Of a DNA stretch of 64,000 bases, positions 1 to 13,310 are shown one piece after another (within the stretch, counting starts at the first letter, position 1; the number at the start of each line of letters is the position of its first letter). This stretch comes from Bombus terrestris. Its lineage: Eukaryota > Arthropoda > Insecta > Hymenoptera > Apidae. Under the pieces are notes generated by a model. That model saw only the letters and a program-made list of their open reading frames with translations, made no database searches and had not been told where the DNA came from. Where the stretch lies: assembly GCF_910591885.1 (NCBI RefSeq), contig NC_063271.1, positions 13,075,001-13,139,000 of the forward strand, written 5' to 3'. The position numbers and the translations under genes were made by a program.

Positions 1-3000
1 GTCTCGATGCAGAATTGAATACCTTCAATCCTTTCAGTCGTTGGCTTGAACCTATTTAAGGTCTATTTGGAGTGAAGAGAACGGTGTTCTATTTGCATCG
101 CACGGGTAATACGTACCGAGCATCGTATCCTGGAATTAATTCATCTAGATATGCTCGGTCTGTACGGATTACGATATATCCTGCACGCGTTACGGTATTT
201 CCTTAATTTACCAAATTTGAGATCCCGGGATTAAGGGAGCGCAATTACGAAATCTTTGTGACTGCTGCATTTAGTTATCGCGCGTTTTCCACGTATAATT
301 ACAAAGATCTCTTTGAAAGAGTTCTTTTATTCAAACGGGAAATAGGAAGGAAATTATGGAACGTGTCAAAGAGAAATCCTTTTTCGGTGCTTTTATACAG
401 AGAATATGGGAGATACAATATGGGAGATATGCGCATATGTTAGAAAGATGACGAAGGTATCTCTAACTGTAGATAGGGAGAATATAGGTTTACAAATAAA
501 AGTAACAGAATGTATGAAATCGCTATTTTTATTACAGAAACTAGATCGATTACAATGAGCGCTTTTAAAATTCATTTATACGGCGAAGATAGCCATTCCG
601 TTTATAATTTATTACTACTAAAATACGAAAAAGGTATTTTATCGTTATTAGGAGAAGTATCGAGAATTTGAGAGGGATTGGAGATACCAAATTTGCGGAC
701 CTTTCTGTTTCTTTTAGATAGAAAAATATGATAAAGATTGGGTCTATAAATATTCTCGTACGGTTCTCCCCAATAATTTCGCTTCAATATTTTGGTTCAT
801 TCCATTGTAATTTCATAATCATTGTTCATTTGTCCTGCTGATATCATTGATCGGATTTCACGAAAATTAGAAATAAAACGAATAAGGTAATTCTAACAAC
901 ATTTTTAGACAAATAATAAATTAAAATGAAAAATACTACGGGAAGAGATAGAAATTATTAATCCTTCGATCTAATTTTATTGATGCTCCGCTCACAAACT
1001 AAATGCTGCAATCTATCATTTTCGAAATTGGTTTGCTCTTATTACATTCTACAGCACAAGAATTCGTTTAATGAAACAATCTCACGGATATCTGAGAGAA
1101 ACAATACCACCAAATACACATATACATGTGTATCGCATAGTCTAGATTCGAAGCACATACCGTGATCACTAATTTCCATGTACATATCAATCGATATGTG
1201 GTTGGGCCGGTCGATCATCGTGGAAACACCGGCAAATATGTTTTCGCCTATGATTTCACGAAACGATACGGTGGTAACTTTATTTAAAAAATTATTATCG
1301 ACTTCATAATGCGATTCTTGGACATCGGTTTGCCTACGCTATTTATCGTGGTACAATTCTTTATAATGATACAATTGCTCGTTAAACCTGGCCGGAGATG
1401 CGGCAAAGCAATGTAATATGATCAAAAGCCGTGTAACGATGATGTATGATAACGTTTAATAACAACAAAGTGGCGAATGGATAATACATTCGTATCTGCA
1501 TATTATAAGGCTTGCTTGCATTTCATTATTGCGCTACCATGACGTACCAGATTACAATTTTATGATTTTGAACTTCGAAGTGCTTTAGATTGCATCTATT
1601 AGATTGGTGCTCATAACATGTAGGTTATTCGCTTCCTTTTTTTTATTTGTAGTAAAACATTATCATCATACGCGAAGATCGCATAATAAATTAAAAATTA
1701 CATAGTAAGTAGGGATTTTTGCTGTTCTTTTAATTCTAATATCACTTAATGACTAAAAAAAATATTAGCATAAAATAGATAGAAATAGAAAGGATCTGTA
1801 ACATTCAAAGATATAGTTGGCGAAGATATAATTGTTGAAGGAAATAATGCCCTCGATATTTTAATATGTATTATGATAAGCAATATTATTTTGAAAGTTA
1901 TAAAGAATGGAAGAATTTCAATAGTTTTGGAAATAAGAAATTGATTGACAACATATTGAATTTTAAAACTATTTCCTTGTACACAAAGGATAATGTGACT
2001 TTCTAGCACAAAATTGCTATAACTGAGCACAAAGCGAAAACTTACACAAAAATAAACTAAAAATATGCAATAAAATTTTGTCATCTGAGCCTTACTTTCG
2101 GAAAGATTGAATTTTTAATTTTGTTACTCGCATAGATGTACTTATGTATGTAGGTGATGGTAAGACAGGGTTCGTTGAGTTATGTTACAATATGTACAAT
2201 TTATATACAATGTCCATATTCTTAGAAGTTATTATTAGATTAAAAATAATACAGAGAAAAAATTTGTCAACGATTAATATTTTATTTTATCGATTAAAAA
2301 ACTTGAAACTCGTTGTGTGCTTGTTTAATTATCTATTCATATACATATCTCTGCTATAAAAGCAGAAAATTTTAGCGCTTTAAATTTTCAAATTAATAGT
2401 TTGATTTATAATACTGTATAATTAATGTTTCATATTATGTACTTACGCATTAATGTTCTTAATTCAAATAATTTCTACGCGATTTTATATACTCTGTTCA
2501 CTGATTACTTATTTTTATTACTTCATATAAGTAAAAGTCATCGGTCACAGAATTAAAAAATTCTTTGAACGCTGCTCTTACAGTTTCTTTGGTTGTTAAC
2601 TCTTAGACGTCACATTGATTGACAAAATGTTAATCTGTAAGTAAAAGATCGAAGGATTAAATTTCATTCCAATCATCGAACCTTACTACACACGAAACTT
2701 TGCATTATCATGCAACAAAATTGACATTGGTTCGTTCATCAATGGTACGACGAATGATCTCTCGATATTATTTCTATGTACATTTTATTTATTCATTTAC
2801 AATATATTTTTGCTGTGCAATTTCAAATGATAACATATAACAATGAATATGACTTTGATATATATTTTGTATGTCTTTGATTAGATATAGAATTCATTTT
2901 TCATTCAAAATGACAGCACGATTGTAAAATGAATCCCGTTATTCCTTTCAAATAACGACGATGTTGCTATCTCTACTTGTATCGGTTTCTTGATATGACT

Positions 3001-3640
3001 AAACTTATGCAAAACACGTTTTCTTCATATTTCAACTTCAATTCAGTTATTTGCGTCAAGCGTGGAATAAGATTTTTTTATTTTACTCGAGATAATTTAC
3101 AATTTGTTCATCAGAACATCAGGTATAGCGAGCGTAGATAGCTTAGTTTCATTCGATACCTAATTTTGTTTAAAACTATGTCGTCGATGACATTTTCTGA
3201 CCTTCTCTTCGCTTGTTCTCCAACAAAAGATCATCCGTCTTGAATTCCAGAAATCAACGTTGACAATGCCTACATTTACAGAAGTTTCTTCAAATACCAA
3301 ATTTATACCTTAAGCAACTTTTACAATACGCTCTCTAACTTTAAGCTTATAACAAAGTTACTCTAATACCTCGAAAGTCTTAACAAATTTAAGAATGTAG
3401 TTATTCTAAAATTCGTATGCTATTATAAATATCTTTGTGATCATCAATAATGTGTATAAATCAATGTGATTTATATATCAAACAAAATTGAAAACATAAT
3501 GTTTAATTGTTAATTTTAAGCTGTGCAGAAATAACATTTCATATGTATCAAAATAATTATTAATATTGATTGCAACTCAGAATGCAGATAAAAATGAAAA
3601 TCGATAGAATATTTTCTCTTATAGGAATTTCCTAATGCTT

Positions 3641-3644
<4 letters not shown>

Positions 3645-3697
<53 letters not shown>

Positions 3698-3707
3698 TAT
3701 ATATATT
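3645..3707. repeat. (TA)n microsatellite
   Basis: About 63 bases of alternating T and A, interrupted once by a phase slip near 3690. Likely length-polymorphic. Confidence 0.95.
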
Positions 3708-4412
3708 ATCTAATAGGTGCATTCAATTTCATAATCCATAAATATTGCTAACATAGATATATATACTATATATAATATTAATGATTTTATTATTGAATTC
3801 TGTGTTAATTTGTATAAAATGATTATATATATACGTGTTTGGATTAATTAAATACCGTTTAACTTGATCTGCCATGAGCGTAATTCAAAGGTAAATTGAA
3901 CATTCAATTATACGATTATACTTCTTACTTATTTTATGTAAATGACATTATATGTTAGCTGCATGGTGATATTTCAAAACATAAAATTTGTTTTAACAAC
4001 TCTGATTTTTAAAAAGACGTTCGTGATCGAACAGTTTGATCAATATATTGAAAAAATACCATTGTCAGTGACAAATAAACTCCAAACGATATACGAAGTC
4101 GGGTCGCTGGATTTTCGAAAATATTTCGCTGTCTTCTTGTTTACTATCTTCACTCATTTGTAAATCTCTTCCCAAAATAAACTATACACATTGATGCGTG
4201 GTTTAGAAAATTTTTACCTCGAAAGAGTGACTTAATTTAACAACATTTTGTATTTAACTCTTAACAATTTTCCGAAAGAACAACTCAGAAAATACCATAA
4301 ATATATACCATAAATATGAAATATAATTCAAGAAATTATTTATTAATGAACACAAAAATGTGATGTTAACAAACTTACTTGTTATGTAATGAATAAATAA
4401 TTAATAACTCGA

Positions 4413-4438
4413 TGAATTAATGAATTAATGAATTAATG
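4413..4438. repeat. Short tandem repeat, 8-bp unit TGAATTAA, three copies
   Basis: Three exact consecutive copies of the octamer at 4413-4436, plus two bases of a fourth. It sits in AT-rich non-coding DNA. Confidence 0.85.
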
Positions 4439-5316
4439 TATATAGATTTAATAGATTTATTATAAAATATTTAATAGATAGATCATATAATAGACTTATT
4501 TCCGCAGCTATTTATGTTATTTTAATACAATTTTTCTCTAATATAATTAGACCGTGTATGCCTATGCAAATTCAAATTTGTACGAATGCAATTAAAACAA
4601 TAGATCAAAAATAGGATATACATATGTATATTCCTTTCATTCTCTAAATATTAGGTGTAATAAATGCCTTATTTCGAATATTTTGTATATCTTTCCAAGT
4701 CACATGACTTTTTATATTACATTCTCTATAAACGCATAAACATTCGCAGTTCAGTAATTACCCATAACAATTGCATATTCTAGTAAAGTGGAAAAAAGAG
4801 AGACTTGGAATTCATTGAGATCGATCGTTTCTGTATTAATTCTATTTATAAGATTTCTAACACAGTTAACTGCAAAATTTGGCACTTATCGTTTGATTTA
4901 GTCTTAGAAATTCAAAGTACATAATACTAGACTAGATTATTAGAGGAATGACCTGAAACTGATTTGGTCCGCCTCTCCCAATGTCTCATTTCTATCTGGA
5001 TTACCTTAGCTAGAACATTCTAATAAGACTTCCTACCTCTGAATTACTCCAACTAACGTTCATTACGAAAACTACATAGTGGTCGAAGTTACTCCAACGA
5101 ATCATGATAATTAAAGAGCTTTTTTACGTCGTCTTTACGACTGTAGTAAATGACTTCGACGAAAGCACGTCGAATAATATGGAGAAACACGTTAAGATTG
5201 TACAACTTATTACATTTTCAGATTGAAATGTTCGTATTATCCTTGGATAGATTAGAGATCGGGCTTCGTTGTACCTGATGTTCTGTAATAATGTAATTCT
5301 ACGTTACGCATACGTA

Positions 5317-6012
5317 CAGGGTGTCTCAGTAACTTTGTTGCAACGCGATATCCTCGTTACTTTTAATGATAAGATGCGATTTTAACGATAAATGCTTAAG
5401 GAATGAATTGTTTGACTCGAAGGGACATATATTATGATGCGAATTATTATTTTTTCGTAGCAATATTTTTCGAAATTTAAATGTTTCTGGAATCTTTTTT
5501 AAATCGAACCTTATACGTACATTTTTATATATAATTCGATATGCTTTTTTATGATCAGAATGAAAATGCTTAGTTTAAAAGATATTTCAATTTGAATTTC
5601 ATCAAATTTACTATATGAAAGACTAAAAGAGGCAACAAATTTACTATACTTTCTATATGGAAGGAAAACATAAATACAACAGTACTGCTGTGTATGTACG
5701 TCGTTTCTTGTTTTTCATATGCAAAAGATTTACAAAAGTTAAAGTTGAAGTATTAAATTAAGCGGATACAAGTTTAAATTAATTCCAACACAAATATCTT
5801 AATATTCTTGCACAGGAATTAAAAAAACGCATTGACTGGCTTATAAAAAAATAAGCATCGAAATCTCGAAACATATGACCATAACATAAAAAAAAAAATG
5901 TTTCGCAACATATGTGTCTCTTTGAACCAAACAGTTCGTTCATTATGCATTTCCTCACATCATTAAAAGCGACGAAGATATCGTCCTGTAACATAGTTAA
6001 TGAGACATCCTA
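5317..6012. mobile_element. Non-autonomous DNA transposon with long inverted repeats, about 0.7 kb
   Basis: The two ends are inverted copies of each other. The left end begins AGGGTGTCTCAGTAACT (5318 on) and the reverse complement of the right end begins AGGATGTCTCATTAACT (6011 going left). The similarity continues inwards for roughly 150-190 bases with small indels: for example AATGAATTGTTTGACTCGAA (from 5402) pairs with AACGAACTGTTTGGTTCAAA on the minus strand near 5940. Both ends abut TA-containing sequence. The minus-strand 71-codon frame at 5779-5994 is just one arm of the repeat. The GGGTGT end is common to several insect DNA transposons; the superfamily is not resolved. Arm identity of roughly 75-80% by eye suggests an old copy. 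Confidence 0.75.
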
Positions 6013-8107
6013 TATAATAGCAAACATGATCGCAGTTAAGAAGGAGCTCATCTACTGTATGAGAATTATTCGGAACCCGTGATTACGCATCGTTATTCAC
6101 TGACTATCAGTTATCTCGAATCCGCTTAAAAACATCAGGATTCCCGGTATACTAAAGCATGAAATCGCTCAATCGGTGCGACTAGATCGAAGCCTCGATC
6201 AAAGAAAACCGACAAAGTTTCCACGTTGACGATAAATAATCGCGTGGACCACTTAGCGATCGTCTTAATTGGCACGGTATGCGGATTGATAATAAAAAAT
6301 CGACTTGATTCGATAACAAACTCCCGGTGTTACGAGTACCGGCGAGGAAGCCAGTCTGTTCTCGGCTTCTTCGCGGCTGGAATTCCCGAAGGACACGTAT
6401 TAAGTCTCGATGAGTCGGGGGCCGGGCCCGATCCTGGTCGTTGGCACGCCGAAACTTGAAGGAAGGAAAGTCAAACGGTGGGACAGAGGAAGAAAAAGAG
6501 AGGAAGGAGGAACACGTACAGGCGTAGGTTCGCGTGTAAGTACGCGTGCATGGAGAGAGAGAGATACTCGCGTGCAGTGATATAGAGGGAAAGAGAGACG
6601 GCCTTCCTTAAAAAGGGAGCCTGAACGAACCTGTTATACCTAGTGATGGGACCAAGCTCGATATCTATGTATTTATAAATTCCAGTCAAACCCAAATTTC
6701 CCAAGCTGCATTTTATAAAATTTAAATACTCGTAACATGACATATAATGATTCGTTCATTGTATTATACTTGCCAAGTATTTTATTTTCACAAGTTGGTT
6801 TCGAACGTTGGATCGGATAGTTGTAAGTTCCGAAAATCCATTTATGGCTACGTGTGTATTTCCATGTTCGAACAAATCGAATATCTTGCAAGTAGCGATG
6901 GAATCAGTAGAGTCAGAAGGGCATCATTATTTCATTGAATTCTTCAGACAAATTTCGGAAAATTCGAAAAAGTTATAAACAATAAACAGAATTCTAACAA
7001 ATTTTATTTGGACGCTTGCAGCTATGCAAGTATTCAAAAATGATAGCCATGTATAATAATTTTAAGCGAACGAAAAATTTCCCATTTATTAGACAGCTGT
7101 GTTCGATTCTAATCGAGTATACATTTTTTATTTGCCGAAGTACACATAGAGTGTTCGCGTCTACTTGCACCTGCAAGCACTGTTTCTTTATATCGAAATA
7201 TTTAGACGGTTCGACCATATATATATCGGCCAATGTTCGAATCTACCTTCGAGTTTACGATGTACTTTAGCCCATCGCTAGTTACACCAGAAGGAACCTT
7301 GCACGCGTCTAAGTGTTCCCTCTCTCTTTACGGTTAGCTTTGTTTCTCTTTTCTTCCCGGTGGAGCTTCCCGTTGTCTTTATCATTCCTCTCCTCTTCGT
7401 ACCTCTTTACCTTGTCTCATGAAAGTCTCCGTTTTTTTCTTTTTTTCCCTTTTTTCTTTTTAAATCGTTCGTCTCTTTTCCCCTATTAGAGACTCCCTTT
7501 TCGTGATACTCGTTCTTTATCTTGGCGGTGGTTCGGCAAAGCATTTCGTCCTCGTCTGTTTTGTTGGTTGGTCGGACGAACAACCGAGAGAAACCAGGAT
7601 GGGATATGGAATAGTTGAATGGGAGAGGGTTGGCGAAAGGTGGGAGAATGGCAAACGAGAGATTGCTGTTGCCATGTGACTGCGGACACATCGACGACGA
7701 CGATTTTTCCAGCCAATCGACGCACTTGCACCGGAACGATTTCTTCTTCTGCGCTCGTTCTTTTGCTCCATCCCTGCGTCGTTCCTGTTCTTTGCACCTT
7801 GACAGCGAGTTCTTAACGTCTTGTTAAGGCGTTAGTCACGTTTCACGTAGCAAATATCATCAGTCCGTGTGCGCGTTCTTTGAATCGAAGCAACTTGAGA
7901 TTTAGAACATAACGAACATAATCTTGAAACATGAGACTTCTTAAATGATGCACTTATAGATTTGCCAACGAACGACAATTATTCGATAATTTACGCGACG
8001 ACGCACAATCTTACGAACGAGTTATTTCTAATAAAATTGATGAAATTATTTTGTCTTCGAAGAATTACACGCTTAACTGTACGACGAATGCTTGCTACAA
8101 TTGTATA
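6013..8107. other. Non-coding stretch with two GC-richer islands
   Basis: The block at about 6150-6640 has clear CpG content, including a run of GGGGGCCGGGCC type at 6417-6428, followed by purine-rich GA repeats. The block at about 7300-7830 is pyrimidine-rich on the plus strand and then mixed. Open frames here (77-103 codons) overlap on both strands and show no domain, so they are taken as composition effects. The islands are candidate regulatory elements or conserved non-coding DNA. Confidence 0.45.
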
Positions 8108-8570
8108 GGGTGTACCAGCAATAGTGATACAATCGGTAGTAGGATGATTCTACGTAAACAAAAGAAACAAGCCGGAAATATGTAATAACATTTTGTATGA
8201 CGTTTCACTTTCAAGAAAATTGAGTTCGAAAATTTGCTAAGTGTACCTGGTTAATTGCGGACTGAACAGGAGTAAATGATAATCGGTAGCAGGTTATTCT
8301 GCATATGAAGATAAGTAAAAAATGTAGAATAACATTTCTTCAGAAGATGCTTTGTCTTCGAGAGAAATAAATGTAAAAATTTATCATGCGTCTGTATCGG
8401 TCCAGTTCTTAACTAAATACGTTCAGACTTTATTTTCTTGAAAATGAGGCCTTAAGTGGAAGAATATTACTTTACATTTTTCACTTACATTTTCGCATTT
8501 AAAATTCCCTCTTGTGTGTTCCATCAGTGTAGCAACTCCATAGGTGTACCATCAATATTGGGACACCATG
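8108..8570. repeat. Unclassified dispersed-type repeat with weak inverted ends and an internal degenerate duplication
   Basis: The left end GGGTGTACCAGCAATAGTGA (8108 on) resembles the reverse complement of the right end, TGGTGTCCCAATATTGATGG (8569 going left), at about two thirds of positions. Inside, AATCGGTAGTAGGATGATTC (from 8131) and AATCGGTAGCAGGTTATTCT (from 8281) start two related segments of about 130 bases that both continue through a TAATAACATTT or GAATAACATTT motif. This organisation is typical of a decayed non-autonomous DNA transposon. No coding capacity. Confidence 0.4.
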
Positions 8571-10110
8571 TATGCAAAATTTGTATATGCACAAACATAT
8601 GTAAACTAATTATTACAGAAATACAATTAATTGTTAATCTAATATAAGATACAAAGTAATTTGGTGTAATGACATTTTAAATATAACAAGAGGTAACAGC
8701 TGCGAATAACAGAGAATGACATTACAAGACATTTAAAGTTCGTAAAGATATTTGGAAAACCATTACAAAAGAGAATATCAAATTTCGGATCGTGCATAGT
8801 GCAAATGGACAAAGTTTCATGACGTTCGTAAAATTTTGTCGAACACCTACTGAGAATTTTACTTCTTACGGCTGTAGTCATTTTTAATTCTTTGTTTTCC
8901 ATTAACTATCTAATTTCTGAAACGCAAGAATCATGACACGCATAACGACAGAGTACATTTGCAACGTCGGTAAGTCGAATAAATGTTTCCAATTAATAGC
9001 GTAATGAATATATGTGCGATTAATTAAATCGCGGAACGAACGTCAACGGTAGCGCCGAGGAATACATTTAATCGTTTAGGCGAGTATAATGAAAGACGGA
9101 GGAGCTGAATGTATGCTATAAAATCGTCGATAGACCATTATTCTCGATATGTATGATCCATGCGTGCTTGCTTAATCACTTTTGAAAATTAATAGCAACG
9201 TAACAATGGACAATCAGTGGAGTATGGTATTGGTCAATGAAAAGATAATAAAATGGCATTCGATGTCTCGCAAATCGTAGCTTGGTCTGTTGGCTAATTG
9301 AAGACTCACGGTACCAGAATACAATACTGCACGCTTAATTGTCGTGGAGTTATCCACTTTAGTTGCTGGAATAAGCCTTCTGAGTACTTAAGACTCGTGA
9401 TTAATAATGAGTCATTTATTAATCAACGTTAAAATGAAATAATACAGTTTTTATTATTGTTATTTATTTAAATGGCATTCTTATTTGATCGAAGGAAAAT
9501 TCGGATTATGGGAGATTTTAAGACGAAAATGGTACAAAGCATAAAATTATTTTCTCTTTAAGAGCATTTTGATATTTGAATTGTACGAAATAACTATAAA
9601 ATAAAAAGAAGCTGTCGAAGACTGGAATAGAATTTGCTCCTGTATTTCTTTGAACGAAAAAGTTTTCTTTACGCTATACAGTTATCGACATTTTTCATTC
9701 GTTATAGACACGAGCGTTCAATGTTTTAACCACTTTTCCTTTTAAGCTTCTTTTACCTCAGTCAGCGAAACTTGCAAAAAAGTTCATATTCACGTTTTAA
9801 GGTGTAAAGTTTCTTGGAAAATGTGGAGTTAACAAAAGAATAAGTATTTAGCCTTGAGAAAACAGATTGTGAGCAACGATGACTGGGTCGTTTTTAGCCC
9901 ACTTTTTACCTCTTCCGAACGAGTTTGTCTTATTATTTTATTAAGGGTTATATGGTGTATTATATTATTATTTTATTCTTCAAAGTACTTGTACGCTACA
10001 TTACATAAAATACAAGGACAATAAATTACAGTTGGGAATTTTATTTTCAAAATACATTTATTTATCGTAACTATTCCATCCTTAACGTAGACCTATGATA
10101 ATTATGAAGC
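8571..10110. other. Non-coding DNA without recognised genes
   Basis: The minus-strand frame at 8639-8902 (87 codons) shows no domain and may belong to decayed repeat DNA next to the preceding element. A short GC-richer patch lies at 9020-9080. Otherwise the stretch is AT-rich and featureless. Confidence 0.5.
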
Positions 10111-10112
10111 TA

Positions 10113-10325
10113 TTAGGTTGTCCGAAAAGTTTCTTTCGTTTCATAAGATAATAACAGATGAACAACAATTTCTGTTTTATATTATTTTATTGAATTAGAT
10201 ATGATCCATTTCGTTATATTGCTACTACTACGTTCGTGCATAATTCAATAAACTAATATAAAACAAAAAATACTGTGCGTCTATTATTTTCTTATAAAAC
10301 GAAAGAAACTTTTTGGACAACCTAA
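10113..10325. mobile_element. mariner-type MITE, 213 bp
   Basis: Terminal inverted repeats are nearly perfect over about 29 bases: the left end starts TTAGGTTGTCCGAAAAGTTT and the right end closes AAACTTTTTGGACAACCTAA. TA target duplications flank both ends (10111-10112 and 10326-10327), as expected for Tc1/mariner transposition. The interior is AT-rich and has no transposase frame, so the copy is non-autonomous. High arm identity suggests a fairly recent insertion. Confidence 0.9.
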
Positions 10326-10327
10326 TA

Positions 10328-11336
10328 TATGAAGATTATAAAACTATAAATGTTCAATTTAAACTACTAGTAGTACCATAAAGCATTAAACATATGTTAT
10401 GTAACAAAAATGATGGTTTCTGTAGATTTATTAAAATTATATTATTGCCTAATATATGCGTCCTTTCTTTTCCAAGTACTAGACTATCAAATTGCATTCT
10501 TTAGTTTCGTTTAACGCTCTGGTCTCAAACGATTCAACCATAACAAGACAAGAGTCAAGTAGCGATAAACCAGAAAATGCTATAAAGTGGACATTAACCA
10601 GAATCCTCGAAGTTTTTATGTCTCAATTTGAATTTTGTTTCAACCGTTTGAATGAAGGACTTGAATGTTTTCGGAGAACCTTTAGCGTAGAATCGAAATG
10701 AAAAAATGCATACCAGTTCTTTCTTATTTTTAAATAAATTTTAATGAAAATTTATTATTTTTCATAAAATCGTGTTCTATATCTATTGTTATAAGAAATT
10801 CGTTATATTTGTTGAAATTACGAAAAAACGTCATAGCAGGAAATAAAAGTATAACATCGTTAACTATGAAACTAATCGAACGATACTTGCAAGAATCTAA
10901 ATGTGTGATTAAATTTAAACTGTTCAAGTCTTGCTTACACTATGCTATCTTCATGAGGTTCAAGAATTTCGCAAATAAAACGATCATTCAAATATAATTT
11001 AGGGTGAAATTTTGTACCTGAAATTGTACTTTAGCGCTTCGACAGCAACGGTATAGAATCGATATCTATCTAACAGTATTTCGCTGTATGTCGTCCATTT
11101 TCATTTCTGAACCTGGTTGCCCACTGAACTCTTGGCTAGCTAATCTGAAGCAGGGAGCAATTCTAGGTGCGATACCTGCACATTTAACTATCGCAATTCG
11201 ATTTCAATCTCGCGATAGGCAAGCGTGCACTATCACGTCTTCGATCACGCTGTCATATTACATTGACAAGTGCAGTAATTCCGTTGACGTAGCTTGCCTT
11301 GCTAGATCTTCGGATTAGCAACCGTATAAAGGTTTA
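10328..11336. other. Non-coding DNA; two short plus-strand frames of unknown status
   Basis: The frames at 10492-10701 (69 codons) and 11088-11318 (76 codons) have more mixed amino acid composition than the surrounding random frames, but neither has a recognisable domain or matched splice sites. They are recorded only as possible decayed repeat coding sequence or short exons. Confidence 0.3.
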
Positions 11337-12331
11337 TATTATCAATTCAGACACGAAATGGTAACGAGATGGTTCCGTTCCGACAAATATTGTCGTATAT
11401 TGTTAAATCTGTTTCCTTATATACAAAATGCTTAACTTAAAGATAGTCATTTATTGTAATACTGCTATGTATAAATGAATTATTAATAAGTATTAATTGC
11501 AATTACCCTAAATAAGTCCTGTAAACTAGTCCTGCAGGTAACTACGAGTGTTTGCGTACGAACCATTGCATTGAAAAGTAAATAATAACTAAATTGTAAA
11601 CGTTGCCAGGAGTCGGAGTAATTATTTATTTATAATACTAATTACCTAAGGACTTTGACAATAAACGTAAAGACAGGCATTTAAATATTTTTCTCAGCTG
11701 TGATAATACAAAAAATATGTATATGACATACCACTTGAACGATATCAGGGGATGAATACGTCGTAAAGAATATTTTTGTTTCAAGGTCATTTCTTCGGGG
11801 AGAATTTGAATGTAAATAAACATATTTACATTTTTTTAGAACAAAAAAAAAGTAGGCAATTTGGGAAGGTATGTAGAAATTACAAGATACTGATTGCAAA
11901 TATATATTTAGTAAAAAATTAGCATGCAGCGTGAATGGCTATTTTAACCCTGTAGTAATAATTATAATCTCACTGTATATCGAGGTTTTGTAATGATTTT
12001 GTAATGATGATTATAGGTATTTTTGTGATTCCTGTGAAATATACACATGTACCAAATATCTTATAATATTGTAGTTTCTGTATATTTTCAGATTAATTAC
12101 AAAACTTAGCGATGTATAATCATGATAATCGAGTCTCCTAAAAGTGTTAATGAAATTTCAAAATGTTTCCTATGTTCATAATATATTAATTTCATAATAT
12201 ATTCATAAATGTGTGTACAACTGTTCGAATACTTTCGCGAGCCTCTGGACATGTATTGATGCCATAAACACTGACTGTCTTTGTCAGAACGAAACCATCC
12301 CGTTACCATTTCGTGTCTGAACGGATAATAT
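11337..12331. mobile_element. Element of about 1 kb bounded by inverted repeats of about 50 bp
   Basis: The segment 11337-11388 and the reverse complement of 12280-12331 agree closely: both contain TTCAGACACGAAATGGTAAC followed by GRGATGGTTYCGTTCYGACAAA. The match is about 90% over 50 bases, then ends abruptly on both inner sides. The interior holds only short frames. Reading inwards from the right arm, a CTCGCGAAAGTATTCGAAC motif (minus strand, about 12225-12245) resembles ends of insect Tc1-like elements. The arms could be transposon ends or two opposed copies of one short repeat. Confidence 0.55.
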
Positions 12332-13235
12332 TAGTCAACTTTAAACCAGTCTTTTTTTCGTCCGGCTAATCCAGATTGGATCGTTGATCCGTTCGTTCAG
12401 TTACGGTGAACAAAATCGCGGGTCAGGTCGATGACTCGTTTACTCGCGTGTATAGTGTACAGTTCTGTACAAGCTATAGAGACACTTCTATGTATACGTA
12501 AAAAAAGGTCGGACCTGTTGGTCGTCCTTTGGAAAAGAGACTTAACACTCATCGAGCAAAAAGAATCGATTTCTAGCCGTTTCAACGTACTCGACTCGAG
12601 ATATTCTGCAGAGTGGATTTTCAATCGATTCCAATCGCTCTCATAGTCGCGAAGGAATGGGAGACGAGAGGTGGAAGGAAAAAGAGAGTAACCGCGAGTA
12701 AAGTTTAACGTGGCTTAAAGAGATGCCGAATAGGCTGTTGCTAAACGCACGCAGCTCGTTCGTCTAGCTAAATTTAATACAAAGTTGATCGACAATGATG
12801 AAAAAGCCAAGTGCCGTATTTGTCGTTCGTCAAACGTGTAACGTAAAATTCGAATAAATTTTCTGTTCTCATCGTATAGTGTCATATTGTAATGTTGAAA
12901 TTATACACCCCTTTTTCTAAATATTAAGACATACTTCTTAAGTAAACCTGAAAAATCGTTAGGAAATTATCAAAACTTTTACGAATGGCCGTTTCATTCG
13001 AAATGGCAGACTATAAGAAAACCATATACTCGATATCTGCGATATTACCACTTTGATATAAGAAAATGAATTCTCTTCTTGTCTATGTATGCATGTATGA
13101 CTATGTATGTATATCTGCTGTTTTGAACCGATTTCATCGATTTTGACATCCACATTATTACTGTTTCTTCTTATCTGGATGCATGCATACTATAGATTAA
13201 TTTCACCATACAGATTCGAATTTTCACCAGATTTT
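12332..13235. other. Non-coding DNA with a GC-richer island at about 12360-12780
   Basis: The island contains frequent CG and TCGA-type steps and stands out against AT-rich flanks, making it a candidate regulatory element. Frames on both strands overlap each other and show no domain. A TATG-rich patch lies at 13083-13115. Confidence 0.4.
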
Positions 13236-13310
13236 TCAGAACGTTGTATCTAATTCACCTTCAATTTTACTAACAGGATTTAGATTAGGAAACTGTCGAG
13301 GCACCAACAC
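13236..13310 (-). pseudogene. Scrap of a Tc1-like transposase
   Basis: On the minus strand the frame reads VPRQFPNLNPVSKIEGELD before a stop at 13236-13238. This resembles the Tc1-family transposase block W-P-x-Q-S-P-D-L-N-P-I-E-x-x-W, with S-to-F, D-to-N and I-to-V changes; the Asp of that block is a catalytic residue in the family and here it is Asn. The match is short and no inverted ends were located, so it would be a dead internal fragment. Chance similarity is possible. Confidence 0.35.

Larger units (their letters stand above)
1..5316. other. AT-rich non-coding DNA, probably intron or intergenic
   Basis: No open frame here has protein-like composition; the longest (112 codons, minus strand, 1746-2084) is made of Phe, Ile, Leu and Tyr codons as expected from AT-rich random sequence. 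The stretch 1180-1280 is slightly GC-richer and may be a short conserved element. Simple repeats are annotated separately. Nothing else is recognisable. Confidence 0.6.

Noticed and set aside
1746..2084. 112-codon minus-strand frame
   Set aside because: Phe/Ile/Leu/Ser-dominated translation typical of random AT-rich DNA.
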